A program made the translations under genes and the position numbers. Below the pieces are notes generated by a model. The model did not search any database and was not told the origin of the DNA. It worked only from the letters and a program-made list of their open reading frames with translations. 64,000 nt of DNA from Guyanagaster necrorhizus (Eukaryota; Basidiomycota; Agaricomycetes; Agaricales; Physalacriaceae). Below are positions 35,031-47,489 of the stretch, in pieces (within the stretch, counting starts at the first letter, position 1; each line of letters starts with the position of its first letter). The DNA lies in contig NW_025064881.1 of assembly GCF_019112545.1 (NCBI RefSeq), positions 1-64,000 of the forward strand. The letters run 5' to 3'.

Positions 35031-35632
35031 CCCAGTTGGTCGAAGACAGGAAGAAACACTCCTGAATCTGGAAGGCGAAAGGCTCACACGAAAACACGAC
35101 GACTGGGCACAACCTTCTGTTCCACAAAGCATACAGGTCGCGCTTTCCTTGATGGTACGGTATAATCGAGGATCCTTAATATTCCTCCTGCCTAAATTAT
35201 TTTCTCCTCTAGCAAGATAACCTGAGACGAGGCTCGATGTATCCTTTCCATCTCTGCTCTATCTTGATAATGGCAAGACTACGATGTATACTTATTTTCC
35301 GCTGCACGGATGTCTTTCGATAGGCGATAGGATCGCGTCCTTGTTTCCTCGCTACAAGATGGGATGTCGACATTTATACGTTGTACATCGCAGTGGTATA
35401 GTTAGAGATTAATAAAGTAACATCGATTATCTTACTACATTGCCTAGACTAAACGGAGCTTTGGTCCGTTATCAGATCGACCATTCGCCGTTGATGTGCT
35501 GTTTGATTCAGACAAGGTAAAGTTAGAGGCGACGCTAGTATGACTCAAACCGCGAGCTACCTTTTTCAATTGCACACATTGCGTCTTCTTAATCATGTTG
35601 TGGCTCATATCTGTATTACAGCCTAAGGGTAA

Positions 35633-35637
35633 ACCGT
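35633..35637. other. Empty insertion site matching the right-arm 388-bp insert
   Basis: Plus strand ACCGT (minus ACGGT). In the right arm the same sequence is duplicated around 49,621-50,008. Confidence 0.8.
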
Positions 35638-35862
35638 ACCCTGATGAATTTACTATTGCCTCGGACAGTGGAGTTTTCATGGGTACGTTCATGTGATGGT
35701 ATTTTAGCAGTCGCCGCCCCTCTTGAAGTCAGTATCTTCGTGACCCGCAAGAAACTTGTACCTGCGGGCAGCATCGTTTTATTCAAAGGTCACTGGACGG
35801 TACAGGTACACGGTGACACCCAGGCAGATGGCAGAGAACGACCAGGCTTTGAGGAATGATAA

Positions 35863-36069
35863 TCACACAGTTTCTTTCAAGGGAAGAGGGGTAAATAGGT
35901 ATATAACTGGCTTATCGCCTTTGTGTTTGAGAACAAGATGTAGAGTATAATCATTTGTAATGTTATAATTGGACAGCCGGCGTGTGAATTTAAGCTGCTT
36001 TCCCCCAAAGATGAGCCATTGCTGATCAAATGGTATACCTTCACGATCTTGCACCAGCTCTGCTCAACT
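35863..36069 (-). pseudogene. Ubiquitin-like domain fragment
   Basis: Minus-strand frame with the C-terminal two-thirds of a ubiquitin fold: [38 protein letters not shown], then GDKPVIYLF. The canonical ubiquitin positions IQDKEGIPPDQQ..LIFAGKQL..LSDYNI..ESTLHLVLRLRGG are easy to align. The Arg-Gly-Gly end is replaced, and the chain runs on into KPVIYLF, as in agaric ubiquitin-like proteins with a C-terminal extension. The first third of the fold and the rest of the extension are missing. It lies in sequence unique to the left arm. Confidence 0.7.
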
Positions 36070-36231
36070 CAGAGAACAGTGCAGATGGAGACAGTAATGT
36101 CACTGTGATCATTGTTCCGGTTAGAGTTTTGACATAAATTTTTTATCTTTTGACTGGGAGGATTAAAGGTTAGAGTCTGTCCTGATCGAAGTTCAGTGGA
36201 TTTGGCCAGAAAAGAAGCCGCGACCCATGGG

Positions 36232-39200
36232 AGTTAAAAATCGGTCACCGATATTCCGCGTCGCGGTAGAATGTACAGTCGTAAAGGTAAATGAAAGGAA
36301 AAAAAGGGGCCCAAACAATTCAACTTCGGTTGATCAGAATGGTTATGATAGTGTCGTGAAAGCGTAGCAGCGTTGCATCATTGAAAACTTCACTAAACGG
36401 GGAGAAGACTGCGGTACTTCCGCCGTGATTGAGGCTCCGATTTGGTTCTTCCTTTTTTTTTTACCATTACTACCACTCTCCCACTTTACTGATCGATCTT
36501 GCCTGATTTGACAACTCCAGCTGTGGACCGATTCGCTGAAGTTAATATCTAACAAGGACTTCAACGTGCACTGCCTCTCCCAGAGGTAGGAAATGATTGC
36601 CGAGTACTTCAAGATTCCGGGTGAGTCGCAGAAACGTATGTATCGCCCACCATTTGATTGATACATCATCTCCTGTCGCCTAGTGATTCTTCATCGCCAT
36701 CAGTTGGTGCTGCATACGATTGAGGTCGTAACTGGCGCCTGATCGATAACCTCGATGCAAGGGACCTAGTCGATGCTGGTGAGACTTGTCATTCTCGGAG
36801 TCTTTTTTTTTGCTCAGCCTTCGACAATGCCGACGTCTTCTTCTTTCGAACGGATAAACAAAATCCACCCGACTAGAGTTCCTTACTAAGTATTACTAAG
36901 TATTCGACGACTGCATTTCCGCATACGCCCAGTTTTATGGACTCTTCAACAACCCGTTCTTCTCTAAGCATTTGCTTTCCTGTCTTTTTTTGGAGGCGCT
37001 ATTTTTGCTTCGTATTAAATCGAAGTCTACCTCAACTTTGACACGACTCTTTATGCCGAAATTAACAGCCCTGCCTTAAGAAGATGGATGGCTCAGGAAA
37101 GGCACTGCTGGTGAGCGTTAAGAAATCCATGTCTCGTCAACGCTTATTGAGTTTTCCCTTGTTTTCTAGTAATCCTTTGCACAAGCTAGTTGTCGCCGCC
37201 CCGGCCTCGTACGAGTGAGGTCGCAATTTATCTAGGAGATGAAGGAGCAGGGATGGGACGGTTTCCCCAGGCAGATCTGAGGATGATGAGCCCTTGTGAT
37301 TTCGGATACGTCCCTTCTATGTGCTTAGGCGCTGCAGAAGGCTTATTTCCCAGATAACGTGAAACAACTCGGCTAGACCACCATCTTTGTCCTCGACGAT
37401 CTCGCATATATCTACTCTACGCGAAGGTGTATAGACTCGCTCGCACCCGCCTTGATGACCTGTTCTAACCAAAGGATTTGCGACGACAATATCTCGTTTT
37501 CGGGTCAGTTACTCCTTCATTTCGGATGATTATACGTCTCACTTCTTGGATGCAGAATGGCATACCTTGAGGAACTCATCGAGGGTGGCACCAGCTTCGT
37601 ATGGTGTAATTCTCTGCATGTTGATACCCTTTCGCGTAATGAGCTTCTCCGAACTCACCATAGATCGTTTTAGATCGGATATCTGTATACTGGACCAATA
37701 CAAACCACCATATCTTCAAATCTTCTACGTGCACTGACCGTGACCATGGACTCAGAGACAAGAGCTCAGTTCCTCTGCTCGGAGAACTCACTTTCCATCG
37801 CAGCGTGGTTTGCGCACCACTCCATAGGTTTAATTCAAGCGCCTAGGATCCCTTTTGTGTTCTATGGATGAGTTCTTTTCAATACCACGTAAGAGTCGGG
37901 TCGGTAGATAAGTGCCGGGCATGTTGGTTGGTTCAACTTGGTTGTGGGACGGGGAGGATAAATTCGTTCAGCCACTTATCAGCCTGGGAACTGGAGGAAG
38001 ACGCTTTTCACTTCGTAAATTCGGCCTAGCTCCCGTATTAACCCAATGTTTCTAGGGTTAAGGTTCCGCTGTCTGTTGAGCAGAAAGTCGAGAAGCCCTA
38101 CCTTTTATGACTTCTCTTGTTAATATCTGGGAACTATAGCTCCTGTTCCAAAGGTAATAATCCATGCTGTTCATCATTTCATTTTCTGAAACATGATGTA
38201 GCATAGTTATCGCAATTCCCTAGGGATACAGTTGGACACAGCCCTTCTGATCTGCCTTTGTTCGAAGATTGACGAGGGCAATGTCCGCAGCATGATGGAC
38301 ATAAGTATGATCTTCTATAGCATTCCGCCGTAGTAACGCGGTCTAATTTCGGCGTCTTCAGAATCGGCCGTGGGAACTGAGCGGGAGGAAGAGTCGAGTT
38401 CTTCCTCATAACAACGAACACATATGCTCATTCGACTGTAAGTAGAGCATCGGTTCAGTGGATGTATTTATAGCAGCGCAGAGCACGATCCACCTTCCGC
38501 TAAGCAACTTCAAAGACGGTTAATCTTAGTGAAGATACATTTAACTTGCCTTCTAATACGACCCCGATCAGCTTGGCATTGTTGGGCTGTCCATTCTGTA
38601 CTACTTTCGCTGTTCACTGGACATATCCGACGCCGAGGGTGCACTTGAATCTTTCTGGATCCATGTTGATTCTTCCGCAGTGTCTCGCGGACATGGAATG
38701 GAGAAATCTGCATCCCAGGAGAAATAACGTAGCACAGCCCTTCAGTTAGGCCGAGTTTAGGCATCTTGATTGATGATCGGATCCGCATGAAACAAAAAAA
38801 GTATTCGGGCCGGACTTCGCAGCTGCGCGTTTGAGGCTGTGGTATTGATCGTTGGAAATGCTTTAAGCTGCTTTCGCGGTACATTTATTCAAAATATGGC
38901 ACCCATTCGTCCTCACAATAAGACAAGAAGCGGCTGCAAAACGTGCAAGGATCGAAAGGTCAAGGTATGTACTTTGCCTGCCTCGTTCCGCCGACGGTGA
39001 TGTTGAAATATGACTAGTGTGACGAATGTCTTCCCATATGCCAGAACTGCACCAGACGTGGGATAGAATGTGTATGGAGTAGTACTGGTCCATCGGCAGC
39101 GCTTGTGCTGCGTGAACCGTCAAGTTCGAATGGACGCTCGACATGGGCCGGCCCGAGTTCATCCGACCCCTTAATTCTTGAATTGATGCACCACTACTCT

Positions 39201-39706
39201 ACATCTGCTTCCTACTCACTCTCTTCTGATCCCGAGGCGTCTCGAATATGGAGTAGCGTCATTCCCAAAATGGCCTTTGACCCACAGAACCAGTATCTCC
39301 TCCACGCCATTCTCGCGTTTTCCGCTCTTCACATGCACCATACCGATTCGACGTCCCTTCCTCGGTATGCTGCAGCCGCCCACACTTTTTATCAACAAGC
39401 GAAAATCGGCATACACTCTGAAGAAGAGGGGACTGCAGACATAAACGCCGCCCTCATGGCACTATGTCTCGTCGGGCGTTATGAATTCGCCTCATTGGCC
39501 AAATTATGCCCGCTGTCCTCCAGCGACTCGGATTGGTACATCACCCATTGTGCCATCCGCCGCAACATTGCAAAGAACCGGACGGAGTCCCAGGATGGTG
39601 ATTTCCGTTTGCTGCTGCGTGCTATGGCACCGCCATATGTACCGACGAATTTCAACGAAGACTTCCCATTATCCTTGTCGACACTCCTGAGCACAGGTCC
39701 GGACGT
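36232..39706 (+). repeat. Inner palindrome arm, left (3,475 bp)
   Basis: Reverse-complement of 43,898-47,372. All stretches compared matched exactly, including a 10-T run, and all long frames in both arms translate identically. The edges are sharp: the outer edge lies in GAGTTAAAAATCGG, and the inner edge lies after GGACGT inside the transcription-factor coding sequence. It holds the upstream block and 5' two-thirds of regulator copy 3. The outer 1.7 kb (36.2-37.9 kb) shows no gene I recognise. Confidence 0.92.
38801..38820 (+). promoter_or_regulatory. Conserved CGG-type element upstream of regulator copy 3
   Basis: GTATTCGGGCCGGACTTCGC, 76-95 bp before the ATG, with GATCGGATCC about 20 bp further up. 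Same layout as copy 1. Confidence 0.35.
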
Positions 39707-40109
39707 TGAGGAGCTGCATGACGCGTCGGTACGCGCCGCCTATCAGGATTCCATACATTTCCTGGAAATAGCGTGGAGAGCTTCTTTTCATAAATGCATT
39801 GGTGTATGGTGGAGTATGATGTCGCATACGTTCTTTCGTCTGTTGGAAGAGCAGAGGCCCCGTGCGCTCATCATTTTGGCACATTACTGTGCCATGATGA
39901 AGCACGTCACTCGGGATGGGCCGTGGTGGGTGAAGAAGCAATGGGGCAAAGAAGCTGCGCGGATCGTCTCTATGCTTGATGCGCGGTGGGCTCCGTGGTT
40001 AGGATGGCTTGAGAGTCAGTTGGATGGGGAGCGTGAGATTCAGGTTTTTGAATTTACGGGCTCGGGATTTTTGACGTGGATCGACGCGGGAGACGGTGGT
40101 CATTCCTAG
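38896..40109 (+). CDS. Zn2Cys6 transcription factor, copy 3
   Basis: Exon 1 38,896-38,964; 53-bp intron 38,965-39,017 (GTATGT...CTAG); exon 2 39,018-40,109; 386 residues. Zinc cluster with six Cys in the spacing of copy 1 (CDECLPICQNC in exon 2). The regulatory region contains LMHHYSTSASYSL, HAILAFSALHMHH and WWVKKQWGKEAARIV. The palindrome arm ends at 39,706, so the last 134 codons lie in the spacer and have no counterpart in the right arm. AATAAA at 40,203-40,208. It is the only intact copy at the palindrome centre. Confidence 0.88.
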
Positions 40110-42060
40110 TTTGCGACATGCTGCGTCGAAAGATAGAATTGATGTAGATACACAACCCAAATGTATACCGTTTTGTAACTGGAAAGGTCCGGTAATGTCG
40201 AGAATAAATAATCCTAGCGCCAGATAAAATAAGTTTAACGTCACCTTCGTCGAACATTGGAGGAGACATACCCATACATAAAGTAATCCATCCTGCCTCA
40301 GTCTACCGCTCACCGGCACCCCTCTTCCTGCTTTCATCTACACTGAATCAAACGGACTACGCTTCAACTTTTGAAGTTTCTTCGTACCTACCTTCATAGA
40401 TAACGACTCAAGATTAGTATGTGACAAGAGGATATGGCAGCGACGAGGGTGCAATAGATCAAGGTGCTGCCAGAGGTGCGAACAACGGCATTTTGGCCCC
40501 GTCGAGGGTTTCCAGCGTCATCTAAATTTATACTGGCACCGAGCTGTTGTATGTAGTCAAAGAAACCCTTTAGATCAGGTTAAAAATACAAGGCGTGCTT
40601 TTTTGGGGTCTGGAAAGTGTGGTGGCACACAACAACGTGACTCTGAGCCATCAACTTGACTGTATTGTCATTTTTATCGTCTGCGGCGGTACCTGATACG
40701 ACCTCTCTGGATCTAATGGGCTTGTGTGTAGTGAGGTACGGGCCGTACGCGAGTAAACTGAAGATCCCCGGGTTGTCACTGACTGGCGGGGGTCCTCCAG
40801 ACGTGCCTGTCCGGAAGCAACTCTTGCGACAATGAGTGTCGGGGCGATTCCCTTTAAACATATCAATCTCGGGAAGGAAATGAAAGAGAGCGAAATGAAC
40901 ATACGGTGATGGAGGAAAGTATCACTTGCGGATGGAGGCTCGTCAAGTCATCATGCACGAGATAAATGAGGAGGATGAGAAGAGAGAGTGCGTGGAGTGC
41001 CGACGACTCGATGAGTAGTGATGTGAGCCGCGAACTGCTACACAGATCTCCGGTAGATACCGTACGAAAAAAAGAGTTGGAGTTAGAAAAACATACCGAA
41101 AAGTCCATATACGGCTACGTCTACCTTTTGTTCACGTTGTCGATGGTACAGCACACCGGAAACTTCAGCGCATGTGGGCGACGTGTTCAGTGCAAGCCTG
41201 ATGGTTGGTGAATTGTGCCGCAGAGCGCGGCACAGAAGCACGCGTCAGCACTGGCATATGGAAAAAGATTCCGCAAAATCTGATAAGATAACAGAAGAAG
41301 GTAAACTTGATGGCAGTGCAGCGATTGTTCATCAGCCCCAGCCAGAGCTTCGAGAAGATATCCAGGCTTGAGGAGCACGCTCCGTTACCACTCAGTACCA
41401 CACACGTAGTGCGGGATTACATGGATCATCGTCGTGGAAAGGGCCGATGATGAGGTCCAGCGACAACCCGTTTGGAAAGCACTCCAAGATAGTGTGCAGT
41501 TCTGTCAGCGGGGATTGAAGTTTCTCTGAAAAAGCAATGAGAACATCTGGGGAGAAAGAGAAAGACATGGGATTACGTTTTTTATGGTCCTCTGGCCTCC
41601 TTTGTGCAATTACGGTGTCTCGTCCATGGCTCATGTACTCTTCGACATTGTCCAGCAGATAATTAATAATCGTTGTTGATTTGACGCTCGACAGCGACCT
41701 ATGCCAAGGACCTCAGTAAGTGGTGGAAATGATATCCAATGCGAGACTTACTTTCTCTGCCCTCCAGATCCATTGCTCCCTCATTTCCTTCGGGAAATAA
41801 GCCTCGCTGAACACTTCTTTCCACCAGACAAACCTTTCGTTCACATGTCACTTGTGTTCTTGAGGGATGGCGAGCGTGCTTTGCGTTCGAGATACCGTTC
41901 TCGACGCGTTGTGAGTATACGATGACGAGCAGCACGAACCTTTATTTTTGTGAAACTTCTGTTCCTTCTTCGGCATTTGAATTGGCTTTGGCGTTGACCG
42001 TTCATGTCAGGAAGTCCGGGTTTCCCACCCTCTCCTTGTCAGATCGGATTCGGAACTCGG
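40110..42060. other. Palindrome spacer, no supported gene
   Basis: The first 300 bp match (in orientation) the 3' flank of regulator copies 2 and 5. Pieces around 40,500-40,650 and 41,055-41,110 match the flank of copy 5 at 53,470-53,660 and 53,727-53,785, so the duplicated unit includes downstream DNA. A minus-strand frame at 41,392-41,634 is open (ILECFPNGLSLDLIIGPFHD) but unassigned. Confidence 0.5.
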
Positions 42061-42930
42061 CTCCAAGTGCAGACCGGGAAGACCGTCCCGGAAAATCGCG
42101 TCAATGGCGTGGGAACTGGTCGACGTGAGCGTTCGATGGCATTCCTTGGGTTCTAGATTCTCTGTTATTCCTCGACCTCCTCCTCCATCGCTTATATCGT
42201 TCACCCCCAAGGATGAACCAGCCGCTGGCCTTGGCCTTGTTATCATCTGATCTTGTTATTTATATGGCTATTGACTTTATGCCCGAGATTGCGTTATCCG
42301 TAATTCTGCAGAACTGATGCTAGAAAGGTGAAACCGATTAGCTTACTAGCAAGCGAGCATCGTTATTCCGTCTGACCTATTTCAAGAAGAAAATGGACAT
42401 TAGATCGATAACTCAACCTTACAAAAACTGGGGGGTCGTATTCCATGTTCTCCTAAAACTAACAATATAATATCTCCAAGACAATAAGTATCCCTATGTC
42501 TTAACGTTAGCTCTATTGCTACACCAAGTATTACTACGCTCCGACTGCTAGTGTGGTGGTGGTCCCTTCAGTCTACTTGCTAGCATCTTTACCTTGCTAC
42601 TGCTCTCATTCAGGTATACAAATTATTTTCGCCAATATCATAGCCCCTTGTCGGCCGATATAATTGCCTTACACGCTTGGCTACGAAAAGACACGCTACT
42701 CTCGATAGTCTGCCATCTTAAACATGACTCTCCTTCCTCACCACTGCATTCGGTGCGCCTTCACATGGAAAAGGCCTAAAATTATCTCACATCGTTCACC
42801 GTACCTCTATCTGTCAGGCACCCACGCACTACAGCACACACGCCTCTCTCCAAATGACCAGTCTCGTCGAAGATTCCGGTATACCATACGTCGAGAAACT
42901 CGCCACGATCGCCGTAGCCCTGCTCCAGGT
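42060..42930 (+). pseudogene. Helical-bundle gene relic, copy c
   Basis: Aligns in direct orientation with 58,945-59,755 (landmarks AATGGACATTAGATCGATAA, GTGTGGTGG, CTACTGCTCTCATTC-like). The coding remnant at 42,842-42,928 keeps the IPYVEKLATIAVA core with an internal deletion before the LLQ|GTTCTT splice donor. Clearly inactive. Confidence 0.5.
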
Positions 42931-43611
42931 TCTTTACTGCCTTGGCTTAAGTGGCAAACTCGAAATTTATATACCGCGTTGTCGATGATGGCAGGAATAA
43001 AGGAATTGAAAAGGGTCAGCCACTTTGAAGGGTTTTTTTTTTTCGGTCTATGAGGAGATCCAAAACCAACATCGATCCAAGAATTTCAATCATGTTGTTA
43101 CATATACTTTTACAACAGCGTTTCTTTTTACCATCACGAAAATCAAACCCGAACAAGCGCTCGCCGCTGAGTACAACAAATTCTAACTTCACATAATGTA
43201 GTGCTAAACCGTTGACCAGAGGGTCACGAGCGGTAGACATCTATTTCACAAAGCTCCGGTATCACCTTATGCTCCCCATATTGATGCTCTCCTGACTCAT
43301 CACATGCCTCGGTCCCAACTTGACACCAGAGTCCATCCAATAATGCACTGGGAGCGTTGGCGCGGTCCGGTTCCTCCGAGATCACATTGCCGTAGATTCC
43401 CGCTTGTCCGTAGCTACAACCGAGACTATCACTACCCATTGCCGATTCCCTCTCTTGGACCTAGCGATACAGTTCCAGCACGTTACGCTCCACGCTAATC
43501 TGAAACTACCATCCAACCATCTATTAATAACTATGACTGGACGAAAAGATTAATACCGCTCACCTCTACCCATTTAGCCAACTCCTGGTCAGCCGTATGA
43601 AAACATGTGAG

Positions 43612-43830
43612 ATGGCACCCGCCCCCTCCGAAGACTCGGAGAAAGCGCGCACCACACGAGGTCGACGGCTATCCGGGAGTTTCGTGAGTCCCATCCTCCC
43701 AGACGAAGACTTGCATCCTCGCCGTAGACCACGCCCAGTGTCCAACCTGCCAGTCGCAGCTGTCTTTACACGAACGACGACGACGACGACGAACAAATCT
43801 AGAGAACTTACGTTGTTAATAACGAGTTGA
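43612..43830 (+). other. Small CpG-rich ORF with ACG microsatellite
   Basis: ATG-initiated frame (MAPAPSEDSEKARTTRGRRL and about 50 more residues) ending in a Thr run encoded by an (ACG)n-like stretch at about 43,771-43,795. It could be a first exon of an unknown gene or chance. No homolog in the window. Confidence 0.2.
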
Positions 43831-43857
43831 CATATATTTTCAGTGAAAATGAGAATG

Positions 43858-44708
43858 TCAGCTAGCATGGTATAGTATATTGGACGTACGTTTACTGACG
43901 TCCGGACCTGTGCTCAGGAGTGTCGACAAGGATAATGGGAAGTCTTCGTTGAAATTCGTCGGTACATATGGCGGTGCCATAGCACGCAGCAGCAAACGGA
44001 AATCACCATCCTGGGACTCCGTCCGGTTCTTTGCAATGTTGCGGCGGATGGCACAATGGGTGATGTACCAATCCGAGTCGCTGGAGGACAGCGGGCATAA
44101 TTTGGCCAATGAGGCGAATTCATAACGCCCGACGAGACATAGTGCCATGAGGGCGGCGTTTATGTCTGCAGTCCCCTCTTCTTCAGAGTGTATGCCGATT
44201 TTCGCTTGTTGATAAAAAGTGTGGGCGGCTGCAGCATACCGAGGAAGGGACGTCGAATCGGTATGGTGCATGTGAAGAGCGGAAAACGCGAGAATGGCGT
44301 GGAGGAGATACTGGTTCTGTGGGTCAAAGGCCATTTTGGGAATGACGCTACTCCATATTCGAGACGCCTCGGGATCAGAAGAGAGTGAGTAGGAAGCAGA
44401 TGTAGAGTAGTGGTGCATCAATTCAAGAATTAAGGGGTCGGATGAACTCGGGCCGGCCCATGTCGAGCGTCCATTCGAACTTGACGGTTCACGCAGCACA
44501 AGCGCTGCCGATGGACCAGTACTACTCCATACACATTCTATCCCACGTCTGGTGCAGTTCTGGCATATGGGAAGACATTCGTCACACTAGTCATATTTCA
44601 ACATCACCGTCGGCGGAACGAGGCAGGCAAAGTACATACCTTGACCTTTCGATCCTTGCACGTTTTGCAGCCGCTTCTTGTCTTATTGTGAGGACGAATG
44701 GGTGCCAT
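43858..44708 (-). CDS. Zn2Cys6 transcription factor, copy 4, truncated
   Basis: Exon 1 44,708-44,640; intron 44,639-44,587; exon 2 44,586-43,858; 265 residues. Identical to copy 3 for its first 253 or so residues, then at the arm edge (43,898) it runs into unrelated sequence adding VSKRTSNILYHAS and a TGA. It keeps the whole zinc cluster and part of the regulatory region but lacks the last 134 codons of copy 3. If expressed it could occupy target sites without full regulatory function; that is inference. It could equally be a dead fragment. Confidence 0.75.
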
Positions 44709-47372
44709 ATTTTGAATAAATGTACCGCGAAAGCAGCTTAAAGCATTTCCAACGATCAATACCACAGCCTCAAACGCGCAGCTGCGAAGTCCGGCCCGAA
44801 TACTTTTTTTGTTTCATGCGGATCCGATCATCAATCAAGATGCCTAAACTCGGCCTAACTGAAGGGCTGTGCTACGTTATTTCTCCTGGGATGCAGATTT
44901 CTCCATTCCATGTCCGCGAGACACTGCGGAAGAATCAACATGGATCCAGAAAGATTCAAGTGCACCCTCGGCGTCGGATATGTCCAGTGAACAGCGAAAG
45001 TAGTACAGAATGGACAGCCCAACAATGCCAAGCTGATCGGGGTCGTATTAGAAGGCAAGTTAAATGTATCTTCACTAAGATTAACCGTCTTTGAAGTTGC
45101 TTAGCGGAAGGTGGATCGTGCTCTGCGCTGCTATAAATACATCCACTGAACCGATGCTCTACTTACAGTCGAATGAGCATATGTGTTCGTTGTTATGAGG
45201 AAGAACTCGACTCTTCCTCCCGCTCAGTTCCCACGGCCGATTCTGAAGACGCCGAAATTAGACCGCGTTACTACGGCGGAATGCTATAGAAGATCATACT
45301 TATGTCCATCATGCTGCGGACATTGCCCTCGTCAATCTTCGAACAAAGGCAGATCAGAAGGGCTGTGTCCAACTGTATCCCTAGGGAATTGCGATAACTA
45401 TGCTACATCATGTTTCAGAAAATGAAATGATGAACAGCATGGATTATTACCTTTGGAACAGGAGCTATAGTTCCCAGATATTAACAAGAGAAGTCATAAA
45501 AGGTAGGGCTTCTCGACTTTCTGCTCAACAGACAGCGGAACCTTAACCCTAGAAACATTGGGTTAATACGGGAGCTAGGCCGAATTTACGAAGTGAAAAG
45601 CGTCTTCCTCCAGTTCCCAGGCTGATAAGTGGCTGAACGAATTTATCCTCCCCGTCCCACAACCAAGTTGAACCAACCAACATGCCCGGCACTTATCTAC
45701 CGACCCGACTCTTACGTGGTATTGAAAAGAACTCATCCATAGAACACAAAAGGGATCCTAGGCGCTTGAATTAAACCTATGGAGTGGTGCGCAAACCACG
45801 CTGCGATGGAAAGTGAGTTCTCCGAGCAGAGGAACTGAGCTCTTGTCTCTGAGTCCATGGTCACGGTCAGTGCACGTAGAAGATTTGAAGATATGGTGGT
45901 TTGTATTGGTCCAGTATACAGATATCCGATCTAAAACGATCTATGGTGAGTTCGGAGAAGCTCATTACGCGAAAGGGTATCAACATGCAGAGAATTACAC
46001 CATACGAAGCTGGTGCCACCCTCGATGAGTTCCTCAAGGTATGCCATTCTGCATCCAAGAAGTGAGACGTATAATCATCCGAAATGAAGGAGTAACTGAC
46101 CCGAAAACGAGATATTGTCGTCGCAAATCCTTTGGTTAGAACAGGTCATCAAGGCGGGTGCGAGCGAGTCTATACACCTTCGCGTAGAGTAGATATATGC
46201 GAGATCGTCGAGGACAAAGATGGTGGTCTAGCCGAGTTGTTTCACGTTATCTGGGAAATAAGCCTTCTGCAGCGCCTAAGCACATAGAAGGGACGTATCC
46301 GAAATCACAAGGGCTCATCATCCTCAGATCTGCCTGGGGAAACCGTCCCATCCCTGCTCCTTCATCTCCTAGATAAATTGCGACCTCACTCGTACGAGGC
46401 CGGGGCGGCGACAACTAGCTTGTGCAAAGGATTACTAGAAAACAAGGGAAAACTCAATAAGCGTTGACGAGACATGGATTTCTTAACGCTCACCAGCAGT
46501 GCCTTTCCTGAGCCATCCATCTTCTTAAGGCAGGGCTGTTAATTTCGGCATAAAGAGTCGTGTCAAAGTTGAGGTAGACTTCGATTTAATACGAAGCAAA
46601 AATAGCGCCTCCAAAAAAAGACAGGAAAGCAAATGCTTAGAGAAGAACGGGTTGTTGAAGAGTCCATAAAACTGGGCGTATGCGGAAATGCAGTCGTCGA
46701 ATACTTAGTAATACTTAGTAAGGAACTCTAGTCGGGTGGATTTTGTTTATCCGTTCGAAAGAAGAAGACGTCGGCATTGTCGAAGGCTGAGCAAAAAAAA
46801 AGACTCCGAGAATGACAAGTCTCACCAGCATCGACTAGGTCCCTTGCATCGAGGTTATCGATCAGGCGCCAGTTACGACCTCAATCGTATGCAGCACCAA
46901 CTGATGGCGATGAAGAATCACTAGGCGACAGGAGATGATGTATCAATCAAATGGTGGGCGATACATACGTTTCTGCGACTCACCCGGAATCTTGAAGTAC
47001 TCGGCAATCATTTCCTACCTCTGGGAGAGGCAGTGCACGTTGAAGTCCTTGTTAGATATTAACTTCAGCGAATCGGTCCACAGCTGGAGTTGTCAAATCA
47101 GGCAAGATCGATCAGTAAAGTGGGAGAGTGGTAGTAATGGTAAAAAAAAAAGGAAGAACCAAATCGGAGCCTCAATCACGGCGGAAGTACCGCAGTCTTC
47201 TCCCCGTTTAGTGAAGTTTTCAATGATGCAACGCTGCTACGCTTTCACGACACTATCATAACCATTCTGATCAACCGAAGTTGAATTGTTTGGGCCCCTT
47301 TTTTTCCTTTCATTTACCTTTACGACTGTACATTCTACCGCGACGCGGAATATCGGTGACCGATTTTTAACT
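43898..47372 (-). repeat. Inner palindrome arm, right (3,475 bp)
   Basis: Exact-looking inverted copy of 36,232-39,706. Contains regulator copy 4's 5' part and its upstream block. Outside it (47,373 onward) the right arm has unrelated sequence until about 49,430. Confidence 0.92.
44784..44803 (-). promoter_or_regulatory. Conserved CGG-type element upstream of regulator copy 4
   Basis: Mirror of 38,801-38,820. Confidence 0.35.
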
Positions 47373-47489
47373 GCAGATATGAAGTCGACTTGAGTTGGCA
47401 AGGAACAAGACGTCAAAGCAAACTCTGTGTTTGAGTGTCTACATGGTTAGCAAATAATTTATCTACATCGACTGAGGTGGAATTGTGCA

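Larger units (their letters stand above)
15069..39706 (+). repeat. Left arm of a 43.6-kb interrupted palindrome
   Basis: Aligns in inverted orientation with 43,898-58,636 in six collinear blocks (left / right): 15,069-17,723 / 55,979-58,636; 18,938-20,401 / 54,481-55,962; 20,913-21,240 / 54,147-54,476; 21,450-23,781 / 51,112-53,460; 34,428-35,818 / 49,430-51,111; 36,232-39,706 / 43,898-47,372. Gaps between blocks are segments present in one arm only, the largest being 23,782-34,427. Similarity is uneven. Two blocks look identical, the block with transcription-factor copies 2 and 5 differs at a few positions, and the 19-21 kb block is clearly diverged. Confidence 0.9.

Noticed and set aside
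36680..37800. Several open frames and possible splice sites inside the identical arms
   Set aside because: Frames are short and interrupted, and no family pattern was recognised. Conservation between arms is uninformative because the arms are identical.
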